Positions 26,591-35,297 of a stretch of 64,000 nucleotides of DNA are shown in pieces. The translations under genes were made by a program, and so were the position numbers. Source of the stretch: Psychromonas sp030397575 (GTDB lineage: Bacteria > Pseudomonadota > Gammaproteobacteria > Enterobacterales > Psychromonadaceae); assembly GCF_046250175.1 (NCBI RefSeq), contig NZ_CP176468.1; one strand, given 5' to 3'. The notes beneath the pieces are model-generated. The model was given only the letters and a program-made list of their open reading frames with translations, was not told the DNA's origin and made no database searches. Position 1 is the stretch's first letter. Each line of letters begins with the position of its first letter.

Positions 26591-27271
26591 TTAAATTTTT
26601 GAGAGATAGAATTCCGCTAATAATAAGTCTTCTGCTTGTGTGACTTTAATATTATCACTGCGGCCTTCAATAATTGAAACAGTCCCACCAGACAACTCTA
26701 TCGCAGAAGCTTCATCTGTAATAAGGTGTTGTGCTTCGATGCCTGTGATGGCATTAATTAGTTGTTGGTTTTGAAACATCTGCGGCGTTAATGCATGCCA
26801 CAAATTATCGCGATCTACAGTATGTTTAATCTGTTGTTCAGGGTCACTACGTTTCATCGTATCACGCACTCGATAAGCCAACATTGCACCACTATCATGT
26901 TGTTGAGCATGATCGATCAGCTTATCAATATCAGTTGTTCGTATACAAGGACGAGCAGCATCATGCACCAAAACATAATCAGTGGCAGGTAAAGACTTTA
27001 ATGCACTTAACACTGAATCTACACGCTCTTTACCGCCTTGAACAATGCTCAATTTAGGATGTTTAGCAACACTTAAGTTGTTGAACCATTGGTCATTCTC
27101 AGCAATTGAAACAATGACTTGATTAATGTCAGGATGTGCTAAAAAAGGGGCAAGGCTATATTCAATAATTGCTTTATTTAAAATAGTTAAATATTGCTTA
27201 GGAATATCCGAACCAACACGCTTTCCGATACCGGCAGCAGGTATCACCACAGAAAAACATGGCTTATTCAT
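26591..27271 (-). CDS. ispD: 2-C-methyl-D-erythritol 4-phosphate cytidylyltransferase IspD
   Basis: 226 residues. CTP-binding VVIPAAGIGKRVGSDIPKQY is at the N-terminus, with YVLVHDAARPCI and the C-terminal ITDEASAIELSGGTVSIIEG and NIKVTQAEDLLLAE. It converts MEP and CTP to CDP-ME in isoprenoid synthesis. The start overlaps ftsB by 8 bp, a conserved ftsB-ispD arrangement. Confidence 0.98.
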   Translation of the reverse strand: MNKPCFSVVIPAAGIGKRVGSDIPKQYLTILNKAIIEYSLAPFLAHPDINQVIVSIAENDQWFNNLSVAKHPKLSIVQGGKERVDSVLSALKSLPATDYVLVHDAARPCIRTTDIDKLIDHAQQHDSGAMLAYRVRDTMKRSDPEQQIKHTVDRDNLWHALTPQMFQNQQLINAITGIEAQHLITDEASAIELSGGTVSIIEGRSDNIKVTQAEDLLLAEFYLSKI

Positions 27272-27554
27272 CTAACTCACCGCCTTTAGGAACGATACGG
27301 AAAAATGTTTCGCCTTCTTTAATTAGCCCTAGTTCATTGCGGGCACGCTCTTCTATTGCTTCAGTACCTGTTTTTAAATTATCAATTTCAGAGAACATCA
27401 TTTGATTACGTGTAGTGAGCTCTGTATTACTTGCTGTAGCGAGATCAACGGCTTTTCTATATTCACGATTATCTTGCAATCCATTTTTACCGAACCATAA
27501 ATGATACTGCAATAGAGAGAAGAGGAAAACAAACACAAATAACAATAAGCGCAT
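27264..27554 (-). CDS. ftsB: Cell division protein FtsB
   Basis: About 96 residues. One N-terminal membrane helix (LLLFVFVFLFSLLQYHLWF) is followed by GKNGLQDNREYRK, a coiled coil (about residues 30-65), and the ERARNELGLIKEGETFFRIV end typical of FtsB. It forms the FtsQLB complex that activates septal peptidoglycan synthesis. The longest frame starts at 27587, adding 11 hydrophobic residues; the ATG at 27554 gives the family's usual N-terminus and is chosen. Confidence 0.95.
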   Translation of the reverse strand: MRLLLFVFVFLFSLLQYHLWFGKNGLQDNREYRKAVDLATASNTELTTRNQMMFSEIDNLKTGTEAIEERARNELGLIKEGETFFRIVPKGGELDE

Positions 27555-27612
27555 GATAAGTAGACTCAATAATAAAAAGCTAATCATCCCACATTACGCT
27601 TAAAATTAAAAT

Positions 27613-27638
27613 CAACCCAACCATGCTAAATTGGGTTG
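27613..27638 (-). terminator. Terminator after the YgjV-like gene
   Basis: caacccaa - 10 nt - ttgggttg. Read on the minus strand it is followed by the T-rich ATTTTAATTTT. It separates the YgjV-like gene from ftsB. Confidence 0.65.
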
Positions 27639-27661
27639 TTAGCCCTTAATTTAAGTGAATA

Positions 27662-28222
27662 CTATCTTTTCCAGAAAAGTAACTTGCTCTCTACTTGAGG
27701 GAATAAGGGATGAATGAATAATTTATGGGTCATGATTAACCCAACAATCATTTTAATGACCACCATCTGATCGATGCCTAATAAATAATAAGCATACCCA
27801 CCAACAAAGGCAGACAGCCACATAAAGCCCTGAAAAAGGCGTATTTTTTTAACACTTAATGCGGTTAAAATAACTGCAAAATCAACCCAAGTTAATAATA
27901 AACCTAAAGATGGGTTAGCAAGGTAGTCGTTAACTGAGAAATAAGTCGCATAGGTCAAAAAGGCAATCATGATAACTAAGATAAGCTTAGTTATTCGAGT
28001 AGATAACTCAGTAAAATCACATAAATAGCGATAAAGGGTAACACTACCAACAACTAGGTTTAATAAGACTTTCGGCATGACACCGATCAAAATCCCCCAA
28101 GATACGTCATTAATAACAGAAAGAAACGAAGCGAGTCGTATATTCTTCATGCCGTTAAACACCATTAAAAAAATGTAAAAGAACACACTCGTCCAACCAA
28201 GGATCTCAATAATTAAAGGCAT
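27662..28222 (-). CDS. YgjV-like inner membrane protein
   Basis: About 186 residues with six to seven hydrophobic segments, opening MPLIIEILGWTSVFFYIFLM. Conserved-looking features are FLSVINDVSWGILIG, the central LNLVVGSVTLYRYL, and FMWLSAFVGGYAYYLLG. Size and topology resemble the YgjV family (function unknown); the match is by architecture, so confidence is moderate. The longest frame opens with a GTG at 28237. The ATG at 28222 has GGA upstream and is chosen. Confidence 0.6.
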   Translation of the reverse strand: MPLIIEILGWTSVFFYIFLMVFNGMKNIRLASFLSVINDVSWGILIGVMPKVLLNLVVGSVTLYRYLCDFTELSTRITKLILVIMIAFLTYATYFSVNDYLANPSLGLLLTWVDFAVILTALSVKKIRLFQGFMWLSAFVGGYAYYLLGIDQMVVIKMIVGLIMTHKLFIHPLFPQVESKLLFWKR

Positions 28223-28484
28223 GATAATTCCAAACACTAAATAAAAACGCGCATTTTACGCTGTGTTAAGTAAATAAGATACGGTTTAACTATGATTGTG
28301 GCTTAATAGTAGATAAGGCAATAATGCTCGCTCATCACCTTAAGGTTAAAAACATAATCAATAATAAAAAAATGTATTTAAAGTATAGCTTTAGAGTACT
28401 GTTTAATTAACCTGGATATAATCGTTCCCAAAAGCTGTTCGTCGGCTTAAAGATTACATAAATAAAATAAGGAAATTATAAGTT

Positions 28485-29117
28485 ATGAATTACGATACCT
28501 TGTTAGTCTATATTTTGGTTTCATTCTTTTACATCATAAGCCCTGGCCCTGCTATTTTTTTAGCAGTTTATAATGGTGCAGTTAATGGCTTAAAATGTGT
28601 CACAGTTTCTGCTTTAGGTAACATTGTTGGTCTAATGTTCCTATCAACTCTTTCTATCAGTGGTTTGAGTGCTATTTTATTAGCCTCATCAATTTTGTTT
28701 ATGGTTGTTAAAATCATTGGAGCAATCTACCTAATCTATTTAGGTATTAAACAAATTCTCACAAGCAATAATCACAATGTAAAGGAATCTGAAAAAGGTA
28801 ATAACCGATACAAAAACCTTTTCTCATATTTTAAAGAAGGTTTTTTTGTCTCTGTTACTAACCCCAAACCTATTATATTTTTTACAGCTTTGTTCCCTCA
28901 ATTTCTCAATACTGATCAGCCAATTTTCAATCAGTTCTTCATTATGACGCTAATATTTATGTGCTTTTCATTTTTATCTTTATCAACTTATGGATACTTA
29001 GCAAATCGAGCTAAAGGTTTTTTATCTAATGTTAATAATGTGAAATGGTTCCATCGTATTAGTGGAGGATTATTTGTAGCTATGGGGATTAGCCTTTTCA
29101 CCATTAAAGCACATTAA
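28485..29117 (+). CDS. LysE/RhtB-family amino-acid exporter
   Basis: 210 residues, six membrane segments. The family signature is near the N-terminus, FFYIISPGPAIFLAVYNGA, then GNIVGLMFLSTLSISGL and KEGFFVSVTNPKPIIFFTALFPQF. Such proteins export amino acids, homoserine lactones or similar small molecules by proton antiport. It is the only plus-strand gene in this stretch and is more A+T-rich than its neighbours, hinting at acquisition (inference). The gene ends about 40 bp before the eno-tail repeats. Confidence 0.9.
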   Translation: MNYDTLLVYILVSFFYIISPGPAIFLAVYNGAVNGLKCVTVSALGNIVGLMFLSTLSISGLSAILLASSILFMVVKIIGAIYLIYLGIKQILTSNNHNVKESEKGNNRYKNLFSYFKEGFFVSVTNPKPIIFFTALFPQFLNTDQPIFNQFFIMTLIFMCFSFLSLSTYGYLANRAKGFLSNVNNVKWFHRISGGLFVAMGISLFTIKAH

Positions 29118-29269
29118 TAATAAGGGGAAAATTAGCACTAAAGTGAGGGGGTAATTCTTAAAGTTTAAAAATCATATTCTATTTAAAAAATGACAGACCT
29201 TTAACTTCTTTAAGACTGAAGTTATGGAGGTGCTTTGCATCTGTCGTTGCACCAAATAACAGGCAAAAA

Positions 29270-29293
29270 AAATCCCCACCGAAGTGAGGATTT
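29270..29293 (-). terminator. eno terminator, distal copy
   Basis: aaatccccac - cgaa - gtgaggattt. On the minus strand this is a 10-bp stem (one G-U pair) with a TTCG loop and an eight-T run. Third of three near-identical copies. Confidence 0.85.
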
Positions 29294-29396
29294 AAATCTT
29301 AAAACTTAAAAATCAGAATTACTGACCTTTAACTGCTTTAAGACTGAAGTTATGGAGGTGCTTTGCATCTGTCGTTGCACCAAATAACAGGCAAAA

Positions 29397-29420
29397 AAAT
29401 CCCCACCGAAGTGAGGATTT
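29397..29420 (-). terminator. eno terminator, middle copy
   Basis: The same stem, loop and T-run as the copies at 29270 and 29525, within the second repeat unit. Confidence 0.85.
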
Positions 29421-29524
29421 AAATCTTAAAACTTAAAAATCAGAATTACTGACCTTTAACTACTTTAAGACTGAAGTTATGGAGGTGCTTTGCATCTGTC
29501 GTTGCACCAAATAACAGGCAAAAA

Positions 29525-29548
29525 AAATCCCCACCGAAGTGAGGATTT
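29525..29548 (-). terminator. eno terminator, proximal copy
   Basis: First terminator reached by transcription from eno, 48 bp after the stop. 10-bp stem, TTCG loop, T-run on the minus strand. Confidence 0.9.
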
Positions 29549-29595
29549 ATAAGTCAAAGTAGAATACTTTCCTTAACCGAAATTAAGAAATAATA

Positions 29596-30894
29596 TTACT
29601 GACCTTTAACTTCTTTAAGACCGTTGTAAGGTGCTTTTGAACCTAGCGCTTCTTCGATACGTAGAAGTTGGTTGTACTTAGCAACACGATCAGAACGGCT
29701 TAAAGAACCAGTTTTGATTTGGCCAGCAGCTGTACCAACAGCTAAGTCAGCGATAGTTGCATCTTCAGTTTCACCTGAACGGTGAGAGATAACAACTGTG
29801 AAACCAGCATCTTTAGCCATTTTGATTGCAGCTAAAGTTTCAGTTAAAGAACCGATTTGGTTGAATTTGATTAAGATTGAGTTAGCAATACCGTTGTCGA
29901 TACCACGCTTAAGAATCTTAGTGTTTGTTACGAATAGATCGTCACCAACTAATTGGATTTTATCACCCATTAGTTTAGTTTGGTGTGCGAAACCATCCCA
30001 GTCAGACTCGTCAAGACCATCTTCGATAGAAACGATTGGGTACTGTTCAGTAAGATCTTTAAGGAAGAAGTTGAACTCTTCTGAAGTGAATTTTTTGCCT
30101 TCACCTTTAAGGTCGTAGATGTTTGCTTCTTTGTCGTAGAACTCAGATGCTGCACAGTCCATCGCTAATGTGATGTCTTTACCTAGCTCGTAACCAGCGT
30201 TTGCAACAGCAACTTTGATTGCAGCAAGTGCAGCTTCGTTAGATGCAAGGTTTGGTGCGAAACCACCTTCGTCACCAACAGCAGTTGAATGACCGTCAGC
30301 TTTAAGTACTTTAGCAAGGCTATGGAATACTTCAGCACCCATACGTAGACCTTCACGGAAGTTTGCAGCGCCAACAGGTTGGATCATGAATTCTTGGATA
30401 TCTACAGAGTTATCTGCATGCTCACCACCATTGATGATGTTCATCATTGGAAGAGGCATAGAGTAAACACCAGAAGTACCGTTTAGGTCAGCGATGTGGG
30501 CGTATAAAGGTACTTTTTTAGAGATTGCAGCAGCTTTAGCAGCAGCTAGAGAAACAGCTAGGATAGCGTTTGCGCCAAATTTAGCTTTGTTTTCTGTTCC
30601 GTCTAGGTCGATCATGATTTGGTCAAGCTCAGCTTGTGCTAGTGCATCTTTACCAGCTAGTGCTTCAGCGATTGGACCGTTTACAGCTTCAACAGCTTTA
30701 AGTACACCTTTACCTAGGTAACGTGCTTTGTCGCCGTCACGTAATTCAAGTGCTTCACGAGAACCAGTAGATGCGCCAGATGGAGCAGCAGCCATACCGA
30801 TAGAACCGTCTGCTAGATGAACTTCAGCTTCTACAGTTGGGTTACCACGTGAATCCATGATTTCACGACCAAGTACTTTAACGATGTTTGACAT
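29596..30894 (-). CDS. eno: Enolase
   Basis: 432 residues, the standard length. It starts SNIVKVLGREIMDSRGNPTV and contains GASTGSREALELRDGD, the metal-binding VGDEGGFAPNL, SIEDGLDESDWDGF and the catalytic ILIKFNQIGSLTETL and VISHRSGETEDATIADL segments. It interconverts 2-phosphoglycerate and phosphoenolpyruvate and is a component of the RNA degradosome. It lies downstream of pyrG as in most gammaproteobacteria. AAAGGA precedes the ATG. The 3' end has been copied three times downstream. Confidence 0.99.
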   Translation of the reverse strand: MSNIVKVLGREIMDSRGNPTVEAEVHLADGSIGMAAAPSGASTGSREALELRDGDKARYLGKGVLKAVEAVNGPIAEALAGKDALAQAELDQIMIDLDGTENKAKFGANAILAVSLAAAKAAAISKKVPLYAHIADLNGTSGVYSMPLPMMNIINGGEHADNSVDIQEFMIQPVGAANFREGLRMGAEVFHSLAKVLKADGHSTAVGDEGGFAPNLASNEAALAAIKVAVANAGYELGKDITLAMDCAASEFYDKEANIYDLKGEGKKFTSEEFNFFLKDLTEQYPIVSIEDGLDESDWDGFAHQTKLMGDKIQLVGDDLFVTNTKILKRGIDNGIANSILIKFNQIGSLTETLAAIKMAKDAGFTVVISHRSGETEDATIADLAVGTAAGQIKTGSLSRSDRVAKYNQLLRIEEALGSKAPYNGLKEVKGQ

Positions 30895-31016
30895 GATTTT
30901 TCCTTTGTTTTAATAAAAATAAATTTTAAAAATTCTTCATTACAAGCTGAGATTTGTGACCACAGCCTTTTAATGTGTAATTTTTTAACAAACTAATGCG
31001 ATCGGGTCAACAAAAA

Positions 31017-32654
31017 CTATGAAAAACGACCTTGTTGATGATCTATCGCAGCTTTTATAAACCCTTTAAATAAAGGGTGACCATCGCGAGGTGTTGAAGT
31101 GAATTCTGGATGGAATTGCGCTGCAACAAACCAAGGATGATTTGGGTTTTCAATGATTTCTACTAGTTTCTTATCTTCTGATAAACCAGTGATCAGTAAA
31201 CCCGCTTTCTTAATTGCTGGTAATAGGTTGTTATTTACTTCATAACGATGACGGTGGCGCTCAAATATTTCCTTGCTACCGTACATTTCCAATACTTTAG
31301 AGTTGTTCGCTAAATGACACTTCTGCGAACCTACGCGCATTGTACCACCTAAGTCAGAATCTTCAGTACGTTGTTCAACTTCACCTGATTTGTCAATCCA
31401 CTCAGTAATTAAACCAACGACTGGGTTTTCGGATTTCTCATCAAATTCTGTTGAATGTGCATTTTTCAGACCCGCTACATTACGAGCAAACTCAATTAAT
31501 GCTACTTGCATACCTAAACAGATACCTAAGTAAGGGATCTTATTTTCACGTGCATATTGTGCTGCAAGGATTTTACCTTCAACACCACGTTCACCAAATC
31601 CACCAGGGATTAAGATAGCATCAACCCCTTCAAGTAGAGATAAGCCTTTAATCTCTACATCTTGTGAATCAATGTATTTAATTTTCACTGTTGCTGCGTT
31701 TTTCAAACCACCGTGTTTCAGTGCTTCATTCACTGATTTGTATGCATCTGGTAATTCAATGTATTTACCAACCATACCAATCACAACTTCACTCGTTGTA
31801 TTCGCTTCTTCTGCAACAACCTTTGACCATTCACTTAAATCAGCTTCAGGACAATCTAAACCAAAACGCTCAACACAAATTTGATCTAACCCCTGTTGTT
31901 TTAATAATGCAGGAATTTTATAGATAGAATCGACATCGCGTAATGAGATAACTGATTTCTCTTGTACATTACAGAATAATGCGATCTTAGCGCGCTCATT
32001 CGCAGGGAAGCTCACTTCACTACGACAAACAAGAATATCTGGTTGAATACCTAAACTACGTAACTCTTTTACAGAATGTTGTGTTGGTTTAGTTTTTACT
32101 TCACCAGCTGTTTTTAAATAAGGTAATAACGTTAAATGCATAAACATGGCATTTTCACGGCCTACTTTTAACCCTAATTGACGAATCGCTTCAAGGAATG
32201 GTTGTGATTCAATATCACCAACTGTTCCACCTAATTCAACGATAGCAACGTCATGTCCTTCACCACCAGCGATAACACGAGCTTGAATTTCATTTGTGAT
32301 ATGAGGGATGACTTGAATAGTCGCACCTAAGTAATCACCACGACGCTCTTTTGCTAGTACGTCAGAATAGATACGGCCCGTTGTAAAGTTATTACGTTTA
32401 GTCATTTTGGTACGAATGAAACGTTCGTAGTGACCTAAGTCAAGATCCGTTTCCGCACCGTCGTCAGTCACAAATACTTCACCGTGCTGAATTGGGCTCA
32501 TTGTACCCGGGTCAACGTTAATATATGGGTCAAGTTTTAGAATCGTTACGTCTAAACCACGCGCTTCTAAAATTGCTGCAAGAGAGCCTGCTGCAATACC
32601 TTTACCAAGCGATGAAACAACACCACCAGTTACGAATATATATTTTGTTGTCAT
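31017..32654 (-). CDS. pyrG: CTP synthase
   Basis: 545 residues. The synthetase domain begins TKYIFVTGGVVSSLGKGIAA and has the Mg-binding LDPYINVDPGTMSPIQHGE. The glutaminase domain has ILIPGGFGERGVEGK, the nucleophile motif YLGICLGMQVALIEFAR, and AAQFHPEFTSTPRDGHPLF. It aminates UTP to CTP using glutamine. It is followed by eno after a 122-bp gap. Confidence 0.99.
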   Translation of the reverse strand: MTTKYIFVTGGVVSSLGKGIAAGSLAAILEARGLDVTILKLDPYINVDPGTMSPIQHGEVFVTDDGAETDLDLGHYERFIRTKMTKRNNFTTGRIYSDVLAKERRGDYLGATIQVIPHITNEIQARVIAGGEGHDVAIVELGGTVGDIESQPFLEAIRQLGLKVGRENAMFMHLTLLPYLKTAGEVKTKPTQHSVKELRSLGIQPDILVCRSEVSFPANERAKIALFCNVQEKSVISLRDVDSIYKIPALLKQQGLDQICVERFGLDCPEADLSEWSKVVAEEANTTSEVVIGMVGKYIELPDAYKSVNEALKHGGLKNAATVKIKYIDSQDVEIKGLSLLEGVDAILIPGGFGERGVEGKILAAQYARENKIPYLGICLGMQVALIEFARNVAGLKNAHSTEFDEKSENPVVGLITEWIDKSGEVEQRTEDSDLGGTMRVGSQKCHLANNSKVLEMYGSKEIFERHRHRYEVNNNLLPAIKKAGLLITGLSEDKKLVEIIENPNHPWFVAAQFHPEFTSTPRDGHPLFKGFIKAAIDHQQGRFS

Positions 32655-33010
32655 AATAACCCTGAGCCATTAAGAGAGAAAAAGAGTGCTAATTTTATTC
32701 ACCAATAAAAAAATCACACGCTAAAAGAGCCTAACTTGTTAATTATTAAAGTTAAGATTTTTAAAGTGTGACTGCTTTATCAAAATGGAAGAAAATTGAA
32801 CATTTAGATGGGACAGCAGTATAACAAGTACCGCTATTCCCGACAAACGATAAAAGCACTTTAATGCATAAATGGTATTTTTTTGAGGGTAAAGCTATCG
32901 TTGCAATTTTCACTTGGTATGGGTCTATAGACCCTTTCAGACCCATTACCCTTACTCTCTCTGCACATTAAGCTGCTTCATTAAATGATTTAACTTTCAA
33001 ATCCAGATAT
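32655..33010. other. Region upstream of pyrG, no gene recognised
   Basis: This 356-bp gap lies between pyrG and the terminator of the ABC transporter operon. A 61-codon minus-strand frame at 32761-32946 lacks a ribosome-binding site and resembles nothing known to me. The segment 32920-32945 (gggtct-atagaccc and agacccat) has short self-complementary patches. The pyrG promoter is expected here but no clear -35/-10 pair was called. Confidence 0.4.
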
Positions 33011-33032
33011 AAAAAAAGGCGCTATTTGCGCC
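33011..33032 (-). terminator. Terminator of the amino-acid ABC transporter operon
   Basis: ggcgc - tattt - gcgcc with a seven-A run to its left, which on the minus strand is a G+C-rich stem followed by TTTTTTT. It lies 17 bp after the stop of the ATP-binding gene. Confidence 0.85.
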
Positions 33033-33048
33033 GTTTTCGTTGAACTAA

Positions 33049-33771
33049 TTAAAGCACTTTACTTAAAAACTGCTTAGTACGCTCTTTTTGTGGGTTCTCT
33101 AACACTTGTTGTGGTGTGCCCATCTCTTCAATTAAACCTTTATGGAAAAAGGCAACCTTATCAGAAACCTCTTTGGCAAAGGCGATTTCATGAGTTACAC
33201 AAATCATGGTCATGCCATCATCACGTAATAACCTGAGAGTATCCAACACCTCCCCCACTAGTTCAGGGTCTAATGCAGAAGTCACTTCATCAAACAACAT
33301 ATAGGGAGGATCCATCGCTAACGCACGAGCAATCGCTAAACGTTGCTGCTGGCCACCGGACATTTTAGTTGGGTACTCATGTAACTTATCCCCTAAACCA
33401 ACATGGGTGAGCTCTTTTGTTGCTATCTCTTCGGCTTTTTCTTTACTAAAGCCTTTCACCACTTGTGGTGCTAATGCCGCATTTTCCAATACCGTTAAGT
33501 GTGGAAAAGAGTTCCATTGTTGGAATACCATACCTAAATTTTGTCTTAGTTGGTTTTTATCGGTATTTTTATCATGAACATCCACGCCATCCACTAGTAT
33601 TTGTCCACCATTAATCGCTTCAATAGCATTAATACAATATAAAAGCGTTGATTTACCACTACCACTGGCACCAATAATACTGACCACTTCGCCTTTTTTA
33701 ACGTCTAGGTCAATGCCTTTTAATACTTCTAAATCACCAAAAGATTTATGAACACCTTTGATTTCTATCAT
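33049..33771 (-). CDS. Polar amino-acid ABC transporter, ATP-binding protein
   Basis: 240 residues. Walker A is IIGASGSGKSTLL, the Q-loop region is LGMVFQQWNSFPHLT, the signature is MSGGQQQRLAIARAL, and Walker B with the H-loop are YMLFDEVTSALDPELVG and ICVTHEIAFA. This is the GlnQ/HisP (PAAT) branch. It is the last gene of a four-gene operon, overlapping the permease upstream by 4 bp. Confidence 0.96.
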   Translation of the reverse strand: MIEIKGVHKSFGDLEVLKGIDLDVKKGEVVSIIGASGSGKSTLLYCINAIEAINGGQILVDGVDVHDKNTDKNQLRQNLGMVFQQWNSFPHLTVLENAALAPQVVKGFSKEKAEEIATKELTHVGLGDKLHEYPTKMSGGQQQRLAIARALAMDPPYMLFDEVTSALDPELVGEVLDTLRLLRDDGMTMICVTHEIAFAKEVSDKVAFFHKGLIEEMGTPQQVLENPQKERTKQFLSKVL

Positions 33772-34418
33772 CTTGTCATTTTCCTTTCTATGTATTTACC
33801 ATAAAGCGACAATGGGTAAGAGATCAAAAAATAAAATAACCCTACGCCGACTAAAATCATCACGGCCTGTTGTGAGCGTGATATCAACTGCTCTGCAGTT
33901 CTTAACAACTCCATATAACCAATCACCGACACTAACGCGGAGTCTTTAATAACACTCAAACCAACGCCTATCCATGATGGTAAGACCGATCTCATACCAA
34001 TCGGAATACTGATATGTCGTACTGTTTGCCAATAACTCATACCTAATGAACGTGCTGCTTTTTTGGTGGCATGAGGAACATTATCAAAACCACTTCTAAA
34101 CACCTCAACCATAAAGGCCATGGTATACAGTGATAAAATAATCGAGCCAGCAACAAACGGATCAAGTGGGTAACCCATTGCGCCTATAAAAGTACTGAAT
34201 AAGATAAGTTGAATGATTAATGGAACTGATTTTAAAATGTCGAGTACACCACCTAAACACATATTCACTATCTTGTTAGACTCCGCTCTAGCAAAGCCCA
34301 GTATTAAACCTAGAACAGTACCGAAGAAAATAGCAATCACTGAGATATAAACGGTGTTTAATACACCAGTTAGAATGAAACCTGCATCGTTCCAAGATAT
34401 AGGGGTAAATAAGTTCAT
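33768..34418 (-). CDS. Polar amino-acid ABC transporter, permease
   Basis: 216 residues with about five membrane segments. The EAA loop reads KKAARSLGMSYWQTVRHISIP, and the HEQRO-type N-terminal region is NTVYISVIAIFFGTVLGLIL. It pairs with the second permease, whose stop codon overlaps its start by 1 bp (34418). Together they form the HisQM-type channel. Confidence 0.94.
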   Translation of the reverse strand: MNLFTPISWNDAGFILTGVLNTVYISVIAIFFGTVLGLILGFARAESNKIVNMCLGGVLDILKSVPLIIQLILFSTFIGAMGYPLDPFVAGSIILSLYTMAFMVEVFRSGFDNVPHATKKAARSLGMSYWQTVRHISIPIGMRSVLPSWIGVGLSVIKDSALVSVIGYMELLRTAEQLISRSQQAVMILVGVGLFYFLISYPLSLYGKYIERKMTR

Positions 34419-35089
34419 TATGATAACTCCCCTTTAAAGACGCGCTTCGACACAAAATGTGCGGCAAATAACACTAATTTGGCAATAACGTAGTACATGG
34501 CAGCGGCAACAATAAAGAATTCTAAAGTTCTAAAAGAGCTGGATTGCAAACGCTGTGTTTCGCCAGACAAATCATTCATTCCCACTAATATTCCTAATGA
34601 ACTCATTAAAATTGACCAGATAAATTGATTGGTCATTGGGTGGTAAATTCGTCTGAACATTTGCGGTAAGATAATGTGGCGATATGCCTGCACACTATTC
34701 ATGCCCAAAGACCGTGCCGCGTTGTATTGTGTAGGCGGGATAGATTGAAAACCACCACGAAATGTTTCTGCTAAGTACCCACCATTTACAAAGACCAAGG
34801 CAGCAAAAACAGATAAGTAAGGGCTTAAATGGATACCGTAAGCACCTAAGCCAAAATATGCCATATAAATGAGGAATAATGCCGGCGTATTTCTTGAAAG
34901 CTCAATCCATACACTGGATAAAAAAGATAAAATCTTAGAGTTAGACATTTTACCTAATGCCAAGAAAACCGCCGCAACGATCCCCACTAACATTGATAAA
35001 ACAGAGACGTGTAATGTGGTAAATGCGCCGCCTAATAATTGCGGGAAAGCATCAAATACCACATTCCAATGAAAGTTATAACTATCCAT
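34418..35089 (-). CDS. Polar amino-acid ABC transporter, permease
   Basis: 223 residues, about five membrane segments. The EAA motif is YNAARSLGMNSVQAYRHIILP, and WIELSRNTPALFLIYMAYFGLG matches the conserved RNTPxLxQ region of HisQ/GlnP permeases (Q replaced here). It is encoded 208 bp downstream of the binding-protein gene across a hairpin that probably lowers its expression. Confidence 0.94.
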   Translation of the reverse strand: MDSYNFHWNVVFDAFPQLLGGAFTTLHVSVLSMLVGIVAAVFLALGKMSNSKILSFLSSVWIELSRNTPALFLIYMAYFGLGAYGIHLSPYLSVFAALVFVNGGYLAETFRGGFQSIPPTQYNAARSLGMNSVQAYRHIILPQMFRRIYHPMTNQFIWSILMSSLGILVGMNDLSGETQRLQSSSFRTLEFFIVAAAMYYVIAKLVLFAAHFVSKRVFKGELS

Positions 35090-35243
35090 ATACCCTCTTT
35101 AAATAATTCAAACTGCAGTGAGCCAGACTCAAACGCTACTTTATCCATCTCCTAATAAGCGTTCTATTAAGATCTGTTTGAATTTTTGATATTACGAAAG
35201 TGAAAAACTGCCCTGTACATAGGGTCTCTATACCATAAAAACA

Positions 35244-35279
35244 AATGGCCTACTTTATTTAAAATAAAAGTAGACCATT
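35244..35279 (-). terminator. Partial terminator/attenuator between binding-protein and permease genes
   Basis: A roughly 15-bp imperfect stem (aatggcctactttatt with aataaaagtagaccatt) followed on the minus strand by TTGTTTTTAT. Placed 18 bp after the binding-protein stop, it would make the receptor more abundant than the membrane components, a common pattern in ABC uptake operons. Confidence 0.6.
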
Positions 35280-35297
35280 ACACAATGATATTAAAGA

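Larger units (their letters stand above)
29186..29570 (-). repeat. Three tandem copies of the eno 3' end plus terminator (~127-bp unit)
   Basis: The unit recurs with periods of 128 and 127 bp (gaccttt at 29196, 29324 and 29451) and again in eno itself at 29601. Each unit, read on the minus strand, carries codons homologous to the eno C-terminus (eno ends LKEVKGQ-stop; the copies read LKVVKGQ-stop, LKAVKGQ-stop and LKEVKGLSFFK-stop in order away from eno). Next come a linker and a UUCG-loop terminator. Homology extends about 45 bp into the eno coding region (ggtgctttgc versus ggtgctttt). These are pseudo-tails, not separate genes. Confidence 0.9.

Noticed and set aside
29186..29570. CRISPR-like array behind eno
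   Set aside because: Units are near-identical along their whole length with no unique spacers, and they contain terminators and eno codons.
32761..32946. 61-codon minus-strand frame upstream of pyrG
   Set aside because: No ribosome-binding site, no recognisable sequence, and it lies where the pyrG promoter is expected.
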